Source of the DNA: Cerioporus squamosus
Lineage: Eukaryota; Basidiomycota; Agaricomycetes; Polyporales; Polyporaceae
Length of the DNA: 64,000 bases
Assembly (NCBI GenBank): GCA_022592435.1
Contig: JABYQS010000095.1
Span: forward strand, 1 to 64,000
Direction of reading: 5' to 3'
The translations under genes were made by a program, and so were the position numbers. Below the pieces are notes generated by a model, which ran no database searches, was not told the DNA's origin, and saw only the letters and a program-made list of their open reading frames with translations. Below, piece by piece: positions 1 to 10,683 of the stretch; the stretch's first letter is position 1, and each line of letters opens with the position of its first letter.

Positions 1-906
1 TGCCCGTGACACACGGCAGTCAGCAGTCGGACCCCACTGTTCTGTCGGAGCATACCCTGGGGCTCGTCACACTTGGACGAACCATGTATGGCAGGGTGGA
101 GGCGAGCAAGAGCAATGGGGCGATGCTGTCGCGACAGCGAGCATGCACAACCATAACTTTGTTACGTACCTCCGCAGCGAGCTGCCGGGGGCTCTTGTTT
201 GCGTCCCTTGCGGCACCACCCAGACGTCCTCCGCCGCTAAGGATGAGATTGATCTGCTTCCGCTTCTCTGCGCTTCGAGGGACTTCTGGCGGGCGAGGTG
301 TGCAGGGAGGTCATGGGAGACGTCCTTGCCCAGTCGGTGCCCCGCGGAATGAAGCCCTCGCCGTCGTAGCCTGACCGGCGGAGGGCGGCGTGCTCTTCCT
401 CTAGGTCGGCGAGGTACTTGTAGAACTTGTCATCGTTGGGGGGCCGTGGACATTGTGGGTGAGCTGCGGAGGACGTCAGTGACCAAGCACAGCAGGACTC
501 GCAGTGACACGCACCTCATGCAGCATTGTGTGTAGAATATCCTCCTCATCGTAGAAGGTGTCCGGTGCGTGTGGAGGCCGCAAACGCAGCAGGATCTTCT
601 CGCCAGCATTAATGTCTGGATATCTGTTCAGCAAGCCGTCAAACATCTCGTTGCGATGGTCAACGCACTCAGGCCTGCAGAGACAGCCTCTCCGTCAGCA
701 AAGAGACTACTAACCGACTGAGATGAGTGCTCACCAAGGAGGTTGGGGCTTTCCGGGAAGAACTCCGAGAGGACGGGCAGAACCCAGGCACGCTTGCGCA
801 TGATGGGTTTGACGAGCGAGGCGATCCGCTGGAGGATGCGGAGAGCCTGGTCGGCTCGTGGGCGGTCCTTGAGGTGGGTGAGGGACTTGACGAAGACGTC
901 AGGCAT
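1..906 (-). CDS. WLM-domain (Wss1-like) metalloprotease, two apparent frameshifts, 3' end beyond or near window edge
   Basis: A minus-strand gene starting at the ATG at 906. The N-terminus (MPDVFVKSLTHLKDRP) and the following VKPIMRK and SEFFPESPNLL motifs match the WLM family, whose best-known member Wss1 is a DNA-dependent protease acting on DNA-protein crosslinks and SUMO-linked substrates. The zinc site HELTH is rebuilt across an intron at about 516-470 and is followed by NVHGP. Joining NLLG to NAGEKILLRLRPP needs a 6-base exon at 669-674, giving LLGLNINAGEK. Two single-base deletions are apparent, one near 348-352 (before LGKDVSHDLPAHLARQK) and one near 268-275 (before AEKRKQ). The protein stays conserved on both sides of each break. 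The part after about 190 cannot be placed with confidence. It is either a damaged gene or an intact gene with consensus errors. Confidence 0.8.
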
Positions 907-1629
907 GGAATGGCAGAGTAGTGGGTGGGGATTGGTATGTGTGCGTGGAGGGCGGGGACGGTATATAAAGCACGGGGAACGTGGGCTGTCGCAGAGGCAC
1001 TGCCCCGAGAGTTTCCAGTCAAGACTTGGTCAACCGTCCGAGCGGAGGGAGTCCAAGGGACGAGGCCCACCAGCCACAGACGCGTCGCCCACGTGCTGAC
1101 TAACCGCCCGAGAATCTTCGCCCAGATCCCCCGGGCCGCGTCGCGTCCGCACGTTCAAAGAGTGAAATACTGCCCATGCCACTGCTGCATGCTCCGTCTT
1201 GCGGTTAAACACCAACGGCGACTTCGCAATTGCACAAATCATCCACCCAGGGCCAGCATTTCCCCCGGCATAGGGACGTGTGGCATGCCGACTCATCGGT
1301 GGATCCCCGGCGAGCCTCTCAAGGATGTCTGCGGTCCTCCTCGAGTGTGCCCAGGCTGCCTTATCAGCCGCGTGCCAGGTCAGCGCATGTGGACTTGCGC
1401 GACATGAAGTTGAGAACAATCTGGTATGTCTGTGACACGCTGCATTGCTCCGGGCTGCTACATAATCACCGGCGTCGTGTTGGCGTCGTGCGTAGGTTCT
1501 GGGCTAGCTGTATGCCTGGCTGAGCACTGCCACCCTTCAGTGCAAACCCGCCGACGCTGCGGACTTCTCCTTAGAGCCCAGTCACACTGAGGTAACGTGA
1601 GGATCTCATATACTGAGCAGACGTACAGG
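907..1629. other. Intergenic, no gene seen; likely WLM promoter
   Basis: No conserved protein motif is seen in any frame. A TATA-like TTTATATA reads on the minus strand at about 963-970, some 60 bases upstream of the ATG at 906, and probably serves the WLM gene. Confidence 0.4.
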
Positions 1630-3017
1630 TCACATAATCCTACACTTCCATCCACGTCGCCATCCGCGTCCACCGACACGACGGAAGACTGCACCTTTGG
1701 ACGACGCGGGTTCCACATACCCCCTCAAGTCACTCCGCGTCACGTATACATACCAATCGTCGGGATCGTAAACTTGGAGCACATCATCTACAGCTTCGCG
1801 GTCCGCCACGCTTGCACCAGCGCCCTCGTTCAGCAGATCCGCAAGAGCGTCCTGGATGTGATGGCCACCGTCGCCACCGCTGAAGTCGTCCTCGACCCAG
1901 GAGCGGATGATATCCCCATCAGAGCGGAACACGTCTCCCTGTCGTTCGGCCGACATCTCGAGCGCCGCCTCCTGGGCGTCGTCCTGGACCCAGCACCCGC
2001 GCCCGCCCTCGATCCTGCTCACCCAGTCGTTATACAGGCGCTCCTTCCAACGGAAGTTCCGCTGCCGCCGCTGCAGAGCGAGCACCTGTATGCCCTGCAT
2101 CCAGTTGCATGCCTGCACGAAGCCGTCGAATACCGCCGTCTCGCGTCTGTAGCCGATGTACGCGTTACCGCACCACCCCAGGTCGGGAATGATGGTGTGC
2201 ACGACGACCTCCCGGATGCAAGGGAGGGTGGCTTGGCCCCTGTCGCGCAGGACCCCTCCGTCATGGTCCTCGGCTTGAAAGGGAACGGGATGCGCTGGGA
2301 CACTGAGCGTGCGCCTTAGAAGGGACGACAGCTCCGGGCGCTCGTGAGCGTGGACGTGAGACAGGCGCAGGTGCGCCAGAGGAGCCGTGCACAGCGCAGA
2401 CGCAGTCAGCGCGGTCGTGCAGACGTCCATGTTCGCGTTCGCAGACCTGGGGATGAGATGGAAGCGCCTTAGCGCGGGGAACCTCGGCGCTGAGGTTGCA
2501 CCTGTGATTGTGGAGATGCTGCCCAAGATCGTGAGCTCCTCGAGCACGGGCATGTCGCAGGAGATCGGGGCGAGAGGGAGGAAGTATCCGGTTGTGAGGC
2601 AGAGTGTCCGCAGCGTGGGGGCGACCAGGACGAAGAGCTCGTTCGCGGCATCGATAAAGCGCGCTTGCAGAGTCTTCCTCTTGTCCCCGGCCTGGCGCTG
2701 TCTCTCGGCGGTCAGGTCACTGTGAGGGTTGAACGAATGTAGGCGTGTTCGGTGAACTTTGAGTCCAGACAGCAACGTAAGGGAGAGGTGGCGGACGACG
2801 GGCTGCTGGCCGTTAGGACGCGTGCGCGTGAAGCGAGGAATCCTTCGACCGATGCGATGGACGAGAGCGTGACTGAATAGAACCGGACAGGAGAGGATTG
2901 AACATGGAAGAATTTGCACGACAGGGCGATGTTGAGGCCTGTTCGACCTCCGTCAGTGCAGACCGGAGTGAAGATGGCCTGCCATATCTCGGGAGGGACA
3001 ACCGTGATATCGTACAT
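1630..3017 (-). CDS. F-box-like protein, one apparent frameshift
   Basis: From the ATG at 3017 the protein begins MYDITVVPPEIWQAIF, followed by IALSCKFFHVQSSPVRFYSVTL. That is the layout of a basidiomycete F-box domain (P-x-E-[IL]-[WL] then a C-K-x-[FW] helix). F-box proteins usually couple a substrate to Skp1-Cul1 ubiquitin ligases. The rest (VVRHLSLTLLSG, then several leucine-rich stretches) resembles the degenerate repeat tail common in this expanded fungal family. The open frame changes near 2815-2845, between EGFLAS and TRTRPNGQQP, with no splice sites that would repair it, so one base seems to be missing. The downstream frame then runs without interruption to the stop at 1630. No substrate can be inferred. 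Confidence 0.6.
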
Positions 3018-3277
3018 GGTCGTCAAATACAGAGATCCAAGCAGGGCACAGAAGCACACCACGGGTCTTATATATGCGTGCGCGCCAATGGCAAGCTTCT
3101 TGCGCAGTGCGCACACTCTGGCTGGGTCGAAGGCCTTGGGTAGTGGTCTCCGCTCGTGGGCACTAATGAGGGACGGAGACTTGGCCACGATATAGTCCGT
3201 CGCATGAACAACGAGCTTCACCAGCTGCAGGGAACATCGCACTCGTGCACGATGTGAAAATGTGCGTAGCCGGTACG

Positions 3278-4685
3278 TCAACGTGTGGATGTCTGCCACC
3301 CGTACCGAAGCAGCGCCTTCTTGATCTTGAAGATCTTGACCGTCTGAGACGCGTCCTGGCCAAGTTCTGTACTTTGCGTAAATATGTTCTCAGACACGAG
3401 CTGAGCCGTGACCTCCTCGACGACGAGGGATTCGCCTGAAGAAGACGGTGAGTGCCTCAAACGTTGATTCCGCAGAACATCTCACCTGCTTCGCACAGGA
3501 ACCGAGCTATTGTTTCTTCGTTACGCACTGTGAGCGCAATGTAGGCAACAGGGTCGTGCTTCTGAGTTCGAGGTGTTAGCGCCACATGCAGAACGCTGAC
3601 GAGCAACGGGATGATCGACGGTTCATATACCTGCCGCGAAGGTCATACAGATGATACGAAGATGACAGTGCTGAACACCAACCAGGTCTGCACCGAGAAC
3701 GACGTCCGGAAGGGTCCCACGAAAGAATGTCGAGACAGATAGACTTCTGGTTGGATCTACCACGTCTGACCAGTCCAGCGTCTGGATATTCACATTCGGA
3801 TGATGGCAGGAATCATCTGCGCATGGTGAGTCGATCGTATCCTGACGATAAGGAAGAAACTGGACTTACTGCATGGTAGACTCAAGTTCACCTGGCATCG
3901 TTGCAGGACTGGTTCGTTAAATCCGTGAGCCACAGGGACGCGTTCTCTGAGCCCTGGTTCTCTAATTGCACAGACGCAGCAATCGCGCCCAAGAAACCGA
4001 TCCCGCACCCCAGCTCCAGGACCCTGCGGCCGGCGATGAGGCCTGTCCGGATCGTTTATGAGACCTACATCGTGACTGTTCGGGCGTATGCATACCTGGG
4101 TGTTCGAGTATGTACTGCGCCAAAACCAGGCTTGCGGACCACGTCCGAAGTCCTGTGGTACCACCTTCAATCGTGGTACGCGACTCGAGCAACGTCACAC
4201 TCGCATAGCCTGGATAGACGGACTGTCCAGTCACCCGGCTCGTAGGCCAGAGGTAGGTGAGGTAGGAAGCTTGAGGCCTTGCGCTCCCGACGCTCTCGCT
4301 GCGGATAGGATGAGAGACCTAGACGAACAACGGACACTCGCACATACGCGGATGTACTCTGCATGAGGTCAACATGATGCGTGTACATCCGTTCGTCCAG
4401 TTCATCCTGCGGCAGCATTTGTTAGTAAGCTTTCAGGCAGCACTAGCAAGAGACGTCTCGTGCCTCTCCGCTCATGAGTTGTTCAAGCCAATCGATCGCC
4501 CATTTCCAAAACGACAGTTGGTATTGAGTGGAAGGCGGGAACTCTTGTAAATGAGGATTGAGGAGCAAGTGGTTGAGGAGGAAGTCGTGGGCTGACTGAA
4601 AAGACACGCTAGGCTTCTGGATCAACTTCGGCGGTCTCAATGTAGCGTACGAACGCAAAATGTCGAACAAAGGATCGGATGTCAT
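3278..4685 (-). CDS. EFM3: Protein-lysine N-methyltransferase, FAM86/Efm3 type (eEF2 methyltransferase)
   Basis: The SAM-binding core is plain: AGRRVLELGCGIGFLGAIAASVQ (motif I) preceded by ESRTTIEGGTTGLRTW, the signature of the FAM86/EEF2KMT branch of Methyltransferase-16 enzymes. These methylate a lysine of elongation factor 2 in yeast (Efm3) and human. The N-terminal helix region ends in FWKWAIDWLEQLM and DELDERMYTHHV. Later blocks are HHPNVNIQTLDWSD, VVLGADLVYEPSIIPLL and VAYIALTVRNEETIARFL, then a C-terminal VKIFKIKKALLRYGW. Introns include 4407-4454 and 4299-4347. One base appears to be missing near 3913-3923, between SLWLTD and NEPVLQRCQVNLSLPC. The start lies only about 135 bases from the divergent mitoribosomal gene, so the promoter is probably shared. 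Confidence 0.85.
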
Positions 4686-4820
4686 GGTCGAGCCTCAAGA
4701 GGTCAAGCTACGCTAGGCGCCAGCGGGCCCGCCGCGTCGGCGTCGGGAAGGCGGGAGCCTGCCCTAAGCTTCACGTGACGTCTCAGAGAAATGGGTCAAA
4801 ATTTGCCAGCGAGACTTACA

Positions 4821-6286
4821 ATGCTCGCCCATCTCGCTCAGGCTTCGCGTCGACCAGCTCGGTCATGGCTTGCTCTTGCGCCTCGTCGGCTCTACGCTGC
4901 CAAGTCCGAGGGCGGTCCTGAGGATCCGTTCACGCAAGGTCCTAGCTATGCTGTCTGGCTGCGGACCGAGGGTATCAAGTACAAGGAACCGCATCGACCC
5001 AAGAACTGGCTTGGTGGCGAAGTAGTTGAGTTCGTCTACCTTTGTTCACAACGCCGGGCGGATGACTGACAGTCTTGTAGCCGTTTCCCTTGAACCCTTC
5101 GTTCAAGCCCCCGACACCTATCTCGGATGCTGTCAGGACGGCGATCTGGGATGAATACATGGCCGATCCTGTGAAGTCTGACGTTCGCCACCTCGCGCAG
5201 CGACATGGCCTTAGCATTCCCCGGGTGGAAGCTATCTTGCGGCTGAAGGGTCTTGAGGAACACTGGAAAAAGGTGAGTTGTCTCTGCCCGACTGCATCCA
5301 CGCGCGACGTCTTTAGGATGAGTTTCAATCGATTAGTCTTTAAGATGCCCCAGGGCAGATGGTTAGACAATCACAACATGCATGGCTTTCTGAACTTCGT
5401 CGCGTCTTGTCGAGGTCTTGCTTCCTGATGCTGACCATATATCGACAGGTATCTCGTTCTGGAATATTATCATGCCAGGACAATACTGATCATTCGCGCG
5501 GATGATGCGTGTCATTACAGGAGGTGAGTAACTGTCTCCTTGCAGGCGTTGTGTGATGAGAAATACAACATCATTCGCAAATTTGTAAGACATCCGCTGT
5601 GCCCTTACATCACACGGAGTTTGGTTACAACCATTTCAACCCCATCTGAATCCTTGTTGTTGCGTTTCGTTACATCTGTGCTGACTTCAGATCGTCAGGG
5701 TAAACAACTTCAGACTGGTTTCCTGAAGGGCATGGAATTCTCCCTCGGTGTCACAGAGAAGCACGTGTCGTCCAAGAGCGCAACAAAGCGTGCTGCTGAA
5801 GAGCTTGGCGAGGACGCTGTGGAGGCTGATGAGCTCTCGGAAGCGACGAAGGACGTCGCTCGTGCACGTTACCAGCGACTCTTCTGGGAGCCCGTGGTCG
5901 AGGGCAAGGTATGTTACTGTTGGCATTGCTCGTGTCACCCAGTACGAAGCTCATCATCGCTACAGCATCCCACCATGTCTGCTGCTTTGGCCCGCGCTGC
6001 TGTCGACGGCGCGAACTCCTCGAAAGCTCGTGATGAGGCTATGCTCAAGAGGTTACGGCACCTCAAGTTTGAGACAGAGCCTGACGTGGTCCTCGAACGA
6101 TCGGGCCGACCTACCATCCACTTCGTCGACGTTGGCGTGAAGTTCGTTGACGTCAAGGACCGACTGAAACGTGTTCATGCTGCCAAGCGTCGTGCGCTCC
6201 TCAAGCGCAGGCGTAGGTCCCCAGACGCAACTCTTCTGTCTGACCAGGCTGTTGGGGCCGGATCGTCGGCTGGTGCTACTGTCTAG
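4821..6286 (+). CDS. Mitochondrial small-subunit ribosomal protein, Bot1/mS45 (yeast Mrps35) family
   Basis: The N-terminus (MLAHLAQASRRPARSW, then LAPRRLYAA) is a typical arginine-rich, amphipathic mitochondrial presequence. The conserved block of the Bot1p/Mrps35 family follows: KYKEPHRPKNWLGGE, PFPLNPSFKPPTPISD, DPVKSDVRHLAQRHGLSI, AILRLKGLEEHWKK and LQTGFLKGME. The C-terminus is basic (KRVHAAKRRALLKRRRR). The protein should be part of the mitochondrial small ribosomal subunit. An intron at about 5021-5079 joins LGGE to PFPLNP. A long intron, or several introns with unrecognised exons, spans about 5275-5698. Another lies at about 5910-5970. An in-frame ATG at 4791 is an alternative start. 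Gene order (divergent from an eEF2 methyltransferase) pairs two translation-related genes. Confidence 0.85.
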
Positions 6287-7537
6287 GATGGTGTTATAAT
6301 TCTCGTGTATGGTATTACGTTGGATCTAATAGTCACATCGCTGCTGCTCCGTTCCTCGGTTGCGATGTTTCGCCCCCTTTGTTCTGGCGGCATTACAGCA
6401 ACGCTGCCGTCATATCAATGTGCGTGGGCGTTTGTATAGGCTGTAAGTATGATTTGCTCGCCGTACTGCAGGCTCATTGACTTGCGCAAAGAACTTGTCG
6501 CGACCCGTTGCCCATTGGGTCGAGCCGCACGCCTGGAATTGACTTCTCCGAGAGGACGTCGTGTGAACATGGCAAGATCCGCTCAGCGCGCTGACCCGAA
6601 GCACCTAATAGTAGTTCTCCAGGAGACACTGTAGTTGTCAGCGATAGCTGAAGCTTTCGGATCCCCCGTCGCAAAACGTCTGTCTTCTGTTGTACATTCC
6701 CGAAGGATTCGAAGCGGTGGCATCCTAGGACGAGACAGTCCGCGGAGACTGCACCTCGATCAGACTTCAAATTGACCCACGGCCCTGCCCGAGAAATCTT
6801 CCGGAGTCCATGCTTCGCAGAACAGTTCGAGAAAAGCAATCCGCGCGCTGGGATGTTGCGCGCGTAGTAGTGGACGGACCCCGCAGGTGTCCGACAGGAC
6901 CGCAGCACTGAATGGGGAAGCAAGCGTTGCTGTTCGCGAAACCTCGGATGGCGACGGTGACGTTACCGGCCTACAACAGGACGAGAACTCTTGAACGTCC
7001 CCGAGCACGGGGTGCAGACCCAATTGCGTTAGGATGTGTCGACTGAAAGCAGAGGTCACCGCGCGCCCGTGGTAGAGTGTCGATGACAAGGGTCGGCGAT
7101 TGGCGGAAGAGTGGATGTATCATGTGTCTGCCGTCGAAGAGTATGGGAGCTCGCGGGTCATAACCACATCAGTTGGCCAGGCCGTGCAGGAGTCTTGGGT
7201 CTTGGGAAATCGTGGCCTCCCGTCAATTACAGTTTTACGCCGTCAGCTTCTGGCTCGAAGGTTATCCGCGCCCAGGAAATCTTCTCCTTCCTGATAGGTA
7301 CTGGCCAGTATTATTCTGAGGTTCTAGCCTCCCGTGCATTGTAACCTAAGGAACAGTGCACACTGTACTGCCGTTATTGATCAACACACATTAGGAGCGC
7401 TAGCGATGTGCCGCACTCACCGGAGTGTAGAGCAGCTACCAGAGGATGAGCGCGCCTGTAGTAGAGTACTTAGTGAGATGAAGAAGCTGTCCACAGGTAT
7501 CAGCTTCAAGGAGACTTCAAAGAGAGAGCTACCATCA
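6287..7537. other. Intergenic, no recognisable gene
   Basis: Several reading frames of 60-150 codons overlap on both strands, but none shows a family motif, signal peptide or consistent intron pattern. The start of the stretch must hold the 3' end of the mitoribosomal transcript. Confidence 0.35.
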
Positions 7538-8301
7538 TCACCTTTCTAAAATCGTGTCCTTTCCACCTACGTGGTTGGTAGATACGATGCACACCACATA
7601 TGCTAGACCGACCGTATACGTCTGCACTAGTCCGCTACAGCCGCCCAGGGCGGTATCCTCCGCTGAGCCCAGTCCTAATTGTGGGCTATGCATAATAAAC
7701 TGCAGATCTTCCCAGTCGTGCATCTCCACAATACCAAGAATTTCAGATACGATTGGTGCATGGGTGGTGCCGGTGAGAGGTTGAGGTTGAGTCCGACTGC
7801 CACCCGGCCGTGTGTAGTAGAAGCGGGAGGGGTTAGGGTCTGAAAGCTGTGCTAGAATTCCCGCGATTATTGCCAATAAGTTAGTCGACGTGGTTCCACC
7901 TCGACCTTCTGAGGCCGGCTGCCTTGATATCACCACCCGCCGAGTCGCCTCCATCGGTTTGCCTTTCCTCTCCGTGCATGTGTACCGTTCCTGACACATG
8001 CTGCAGGCTCCCACACACAAGTCCCACGGGCGCAACTTCCATCGATACACGGCCTTGGCAGCGACACCGTCACTTCAACCTCAGGCTGCCATGGCTTCGC
8101 AAGATGCTCGGTACCCATACATCCCCTTGCATCTGCAGATGTTGCCCTACATGTCGCCTCACCTATGCGGTTGTGTACCGTTGTCGATGTCGCATCATTC
8201 ATGGGGATCGGGATGTTTTTAATTCTATCGGTTAGTTCCTCCATTTTACTAACCGTTTCCTCCGCTGATGGCTCGCAACGGTCTAGCTCCCGGACAGGCA
8301 C
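7538..8301 (-). CDS. Possible hypothetical protein (weak)
   Basis: Two minus-strand frames overlap. The upstream one starts at 8301 (MPVRELDRCEPSAEETVSKM...) and the downstream one ends at 7538 after a moderately hydrophobic segment (LLAIIAGILAQL) and an acidic stretch (VSEILGIVEMHDWEDLQF). An intron in the 7930-8200 overlap could join them. No known domain is recognised. The support is only frame length plus a protein-like amino-acid composition, so it may be spurious. Confidence 0.22.
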
Positions 8302-8506
8302 TTGATGAGGAGTAATCCCGATTCAACTTCGCCGTAGAGAGCCAAACCTTTCTTGTAAGCGACGCTTCGCTCATACGGGCTGATGGCCACTTCCTGACGC
8401 TCACTCCTGATTTGGAGCGTCAATTACCCCGGTGATATAATTCCGGGTGCGACCAGTGCCCGTGCCAACACGTAGCAATCCTCTTTCTTGACACGAACCT
8501 CCCAGT

Positions 8507-10489
8507 ATGAGTGCTGAGGTCAGTACTTTCTTCCGCATGCGTCGCGACTAGTGCTCACTCTCAGTTACAGTCAAGCAAGTCTGGCCCGCCACTGAAGACC
8601 AGCCATCCGATCACTTTTCTCATAATTGGCGGAGGTACGCTCGATCAAAGTGTTAATAATGTTTCATCGTCGATCGAGCTCATGTATGGCTCCAGGCATC
8701 GCGGGACTATCTACCGCACTAGCACTAAGGCGAGTCGGTCACCGTGTATTGGTACTCGAACGGAAGGACAGGGACGGTGCGGTGGGTTATGGTGCCTCCA
8801 CGTACGATGTCCTGTATCTTACGATGATTCCGCCGTCCTTTAGCGCGGTACCGGCGGAGTCCGCCTGCCTCCGAACCTCACAAAAATTCTCTTCCATTGG
8901 GGCCTTAAGCCCGCGCTCATGCAAAGAGCCTTGGTCACGCATACAATGCTATTCATGAGATGTGAGTCTTCCACGGTCCGTCTGTGTGAGGCACTGACTG
9001 AACACCACAGACGAGTCGGGCGAGGAGCTCGGTGAACATGTGTGGGACAAGGGAATGCTCAAAGAGACACGGGGAGTATATATGCTATGCACGGTATGTC
9101 TACGCGTATGGAATTAGGCACTCACTAATGCGACGAACAGCACGACGACCTCTACGACCTGTTGTACGAAGCCGCCATTTCATCAGGGGCGCAGATACGA
9201 TACGGCGCGAATGTTGTCAATATCGACGCAGAAGCGCAGGAAGTTACGTTAGAGTCTGGGGAAAAAATCAGCGGAGACGTCCTTGTAGGGGCGGACGGAG
9301 AATACGGACTGTCGCGGTCCACAGTCGTTGGCCAGGACGGCTTTGGTACTCCGACTGGCCTTGCATTGTATGAGTGCGTCTCCTCTCATTGTACACCCGC
9401 TCTGCATCTAGCTCACTGCTCCCTGCAGCACGATCATATCTAGTGCACATGTCACGAAGCACGCCAATGCCTCAACGTGGAAAGACGTGAGCACAGTCTC
9501 TTCATTACATCAAGCCAACAATCGAACGCTAAGCGTGGCTCCAGCATGGTATATTCACGGCCTTTGGGAATGGCAGAGCCATCGTCGCGTACCCAGTAGT
9601 GAGTACCACTTCGGAAAAGTGTAGGTCTTTGCTTATATTTGTTCAGCATGGTACCGATGATCTCGCGATGCAATTCTATGGCCCTGACACCATCGAGGGG
9701 AAGTATGGAGATGAACCTTCAGTGGATATGCCGGGAGTTACGAGCCAACTATGCGACCAGTACGTTCAGCCGCCTGAGGGCTTTCAGCACTGCGGGAGAC
9801 GCTGACGGAGACCCCAGTTTCCAGCCGCTAATGAAAGTAGCCCGGAAAGCTGTCCGGGTCTCGATCCGGGACCACAGCGATCTAGACGAATGGATATCCG
9901 ACGACGGACCCTTGGTATTGATCGGGGAAGCAGCCCATCCTTTCCCGGTCAGTCCTCGAACCCCGTGGAACTGCGCAGCACGCGCTAACCTGCTAATCCT
10001 ACCTAGCCCGGCACTATCCAAGCTACCGCCATGGCAGTAGAAGATGGCGCGGTCCTCGCAAGAGTGTTCTCCCACCTATCGGAGGACCGGCAAATCGACA
10101 GCTTCCTTTACGCGTTCCAGGAACTACGACAACCCCGGACGCGCTCCGTCCGTGCGGGTGAGTTCGGGAACATTTTTTACATGACGCTCGAGGACAGCGA
10201 AGATTCGCGCCAGCGCGACGAGAGCATGCGCGCGATGGCCGCCAAAGGTACCAACGTTCTAGAAGGACTCGGCGGCGACGTCAGCAGGTTATGGGATGAG
10301 ATCCGTACCATATTCGGGTATGACTGCGAGGATGAAGCAGACGACTGGTGGGTGCAGTGGGGCATGCTTCGCGAGCGCGCGCTGGAGCGAAACAGCATGG
10401 ATGCGGGGTCGACGCTGGCGACACCCCTCCTGGACTTCTCGTCGATGATGTCTGCGGTACAGGTCTCAGAGGCTGCGGAAGAGGAGTAG
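8507..10489 (+). CDS. FAD-dependent monooxygenase, salicylate-hydroxylase-like
   Basis: Splicing about nine short introns from the ATG at 8507 gives a complete group A flavoprotein monooxygenase. Motifs in order are the dinucleotide fold (FLIIGGGIAGLSTALALRRVGH, with ERKDRD closing the ADP-ribose strand), GGVRLPPNLTKILFHWG, YDLLYEAAISSGAQI, the DG motif (VLVGADGEYG), FTAFGNGRAIVAYPV, MQFYGPDTIEGKYGD, and the second FAD motif (VLIGEAAHPFPPGTIQATAMAVEDGAVLA; the usual GD is GE here). Such enzymes use NAD(P)H and oxygen to hydroxylate aromatic acids, but the substrate cannot be told from sequence. The first exon is only 12 coding bases (8507-8518). The gene converges on a transporter gene 195 bases away, which suggests a shared role in uptake and oxidation of a small aromatic or heterocyclic compound. 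Confidence 0.88.
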
Positions 10490-10683
10490 GGGTTGCATCA
10501 ACTCGCGCTAGGCGGTTTCACATACCACCGGCTCTCTGGGAATATGTTACGTTCGATCATTATCATGCTATCGTGTCATGTCGCTGTGCTTGATTCCTCC
10601 TCCGCTACGCTATCGACTGGTCAACGCTATAATACTAGTACACTGTTGCCTCTGCACTCTGCAGCCATCTGCTGAGTATGACA

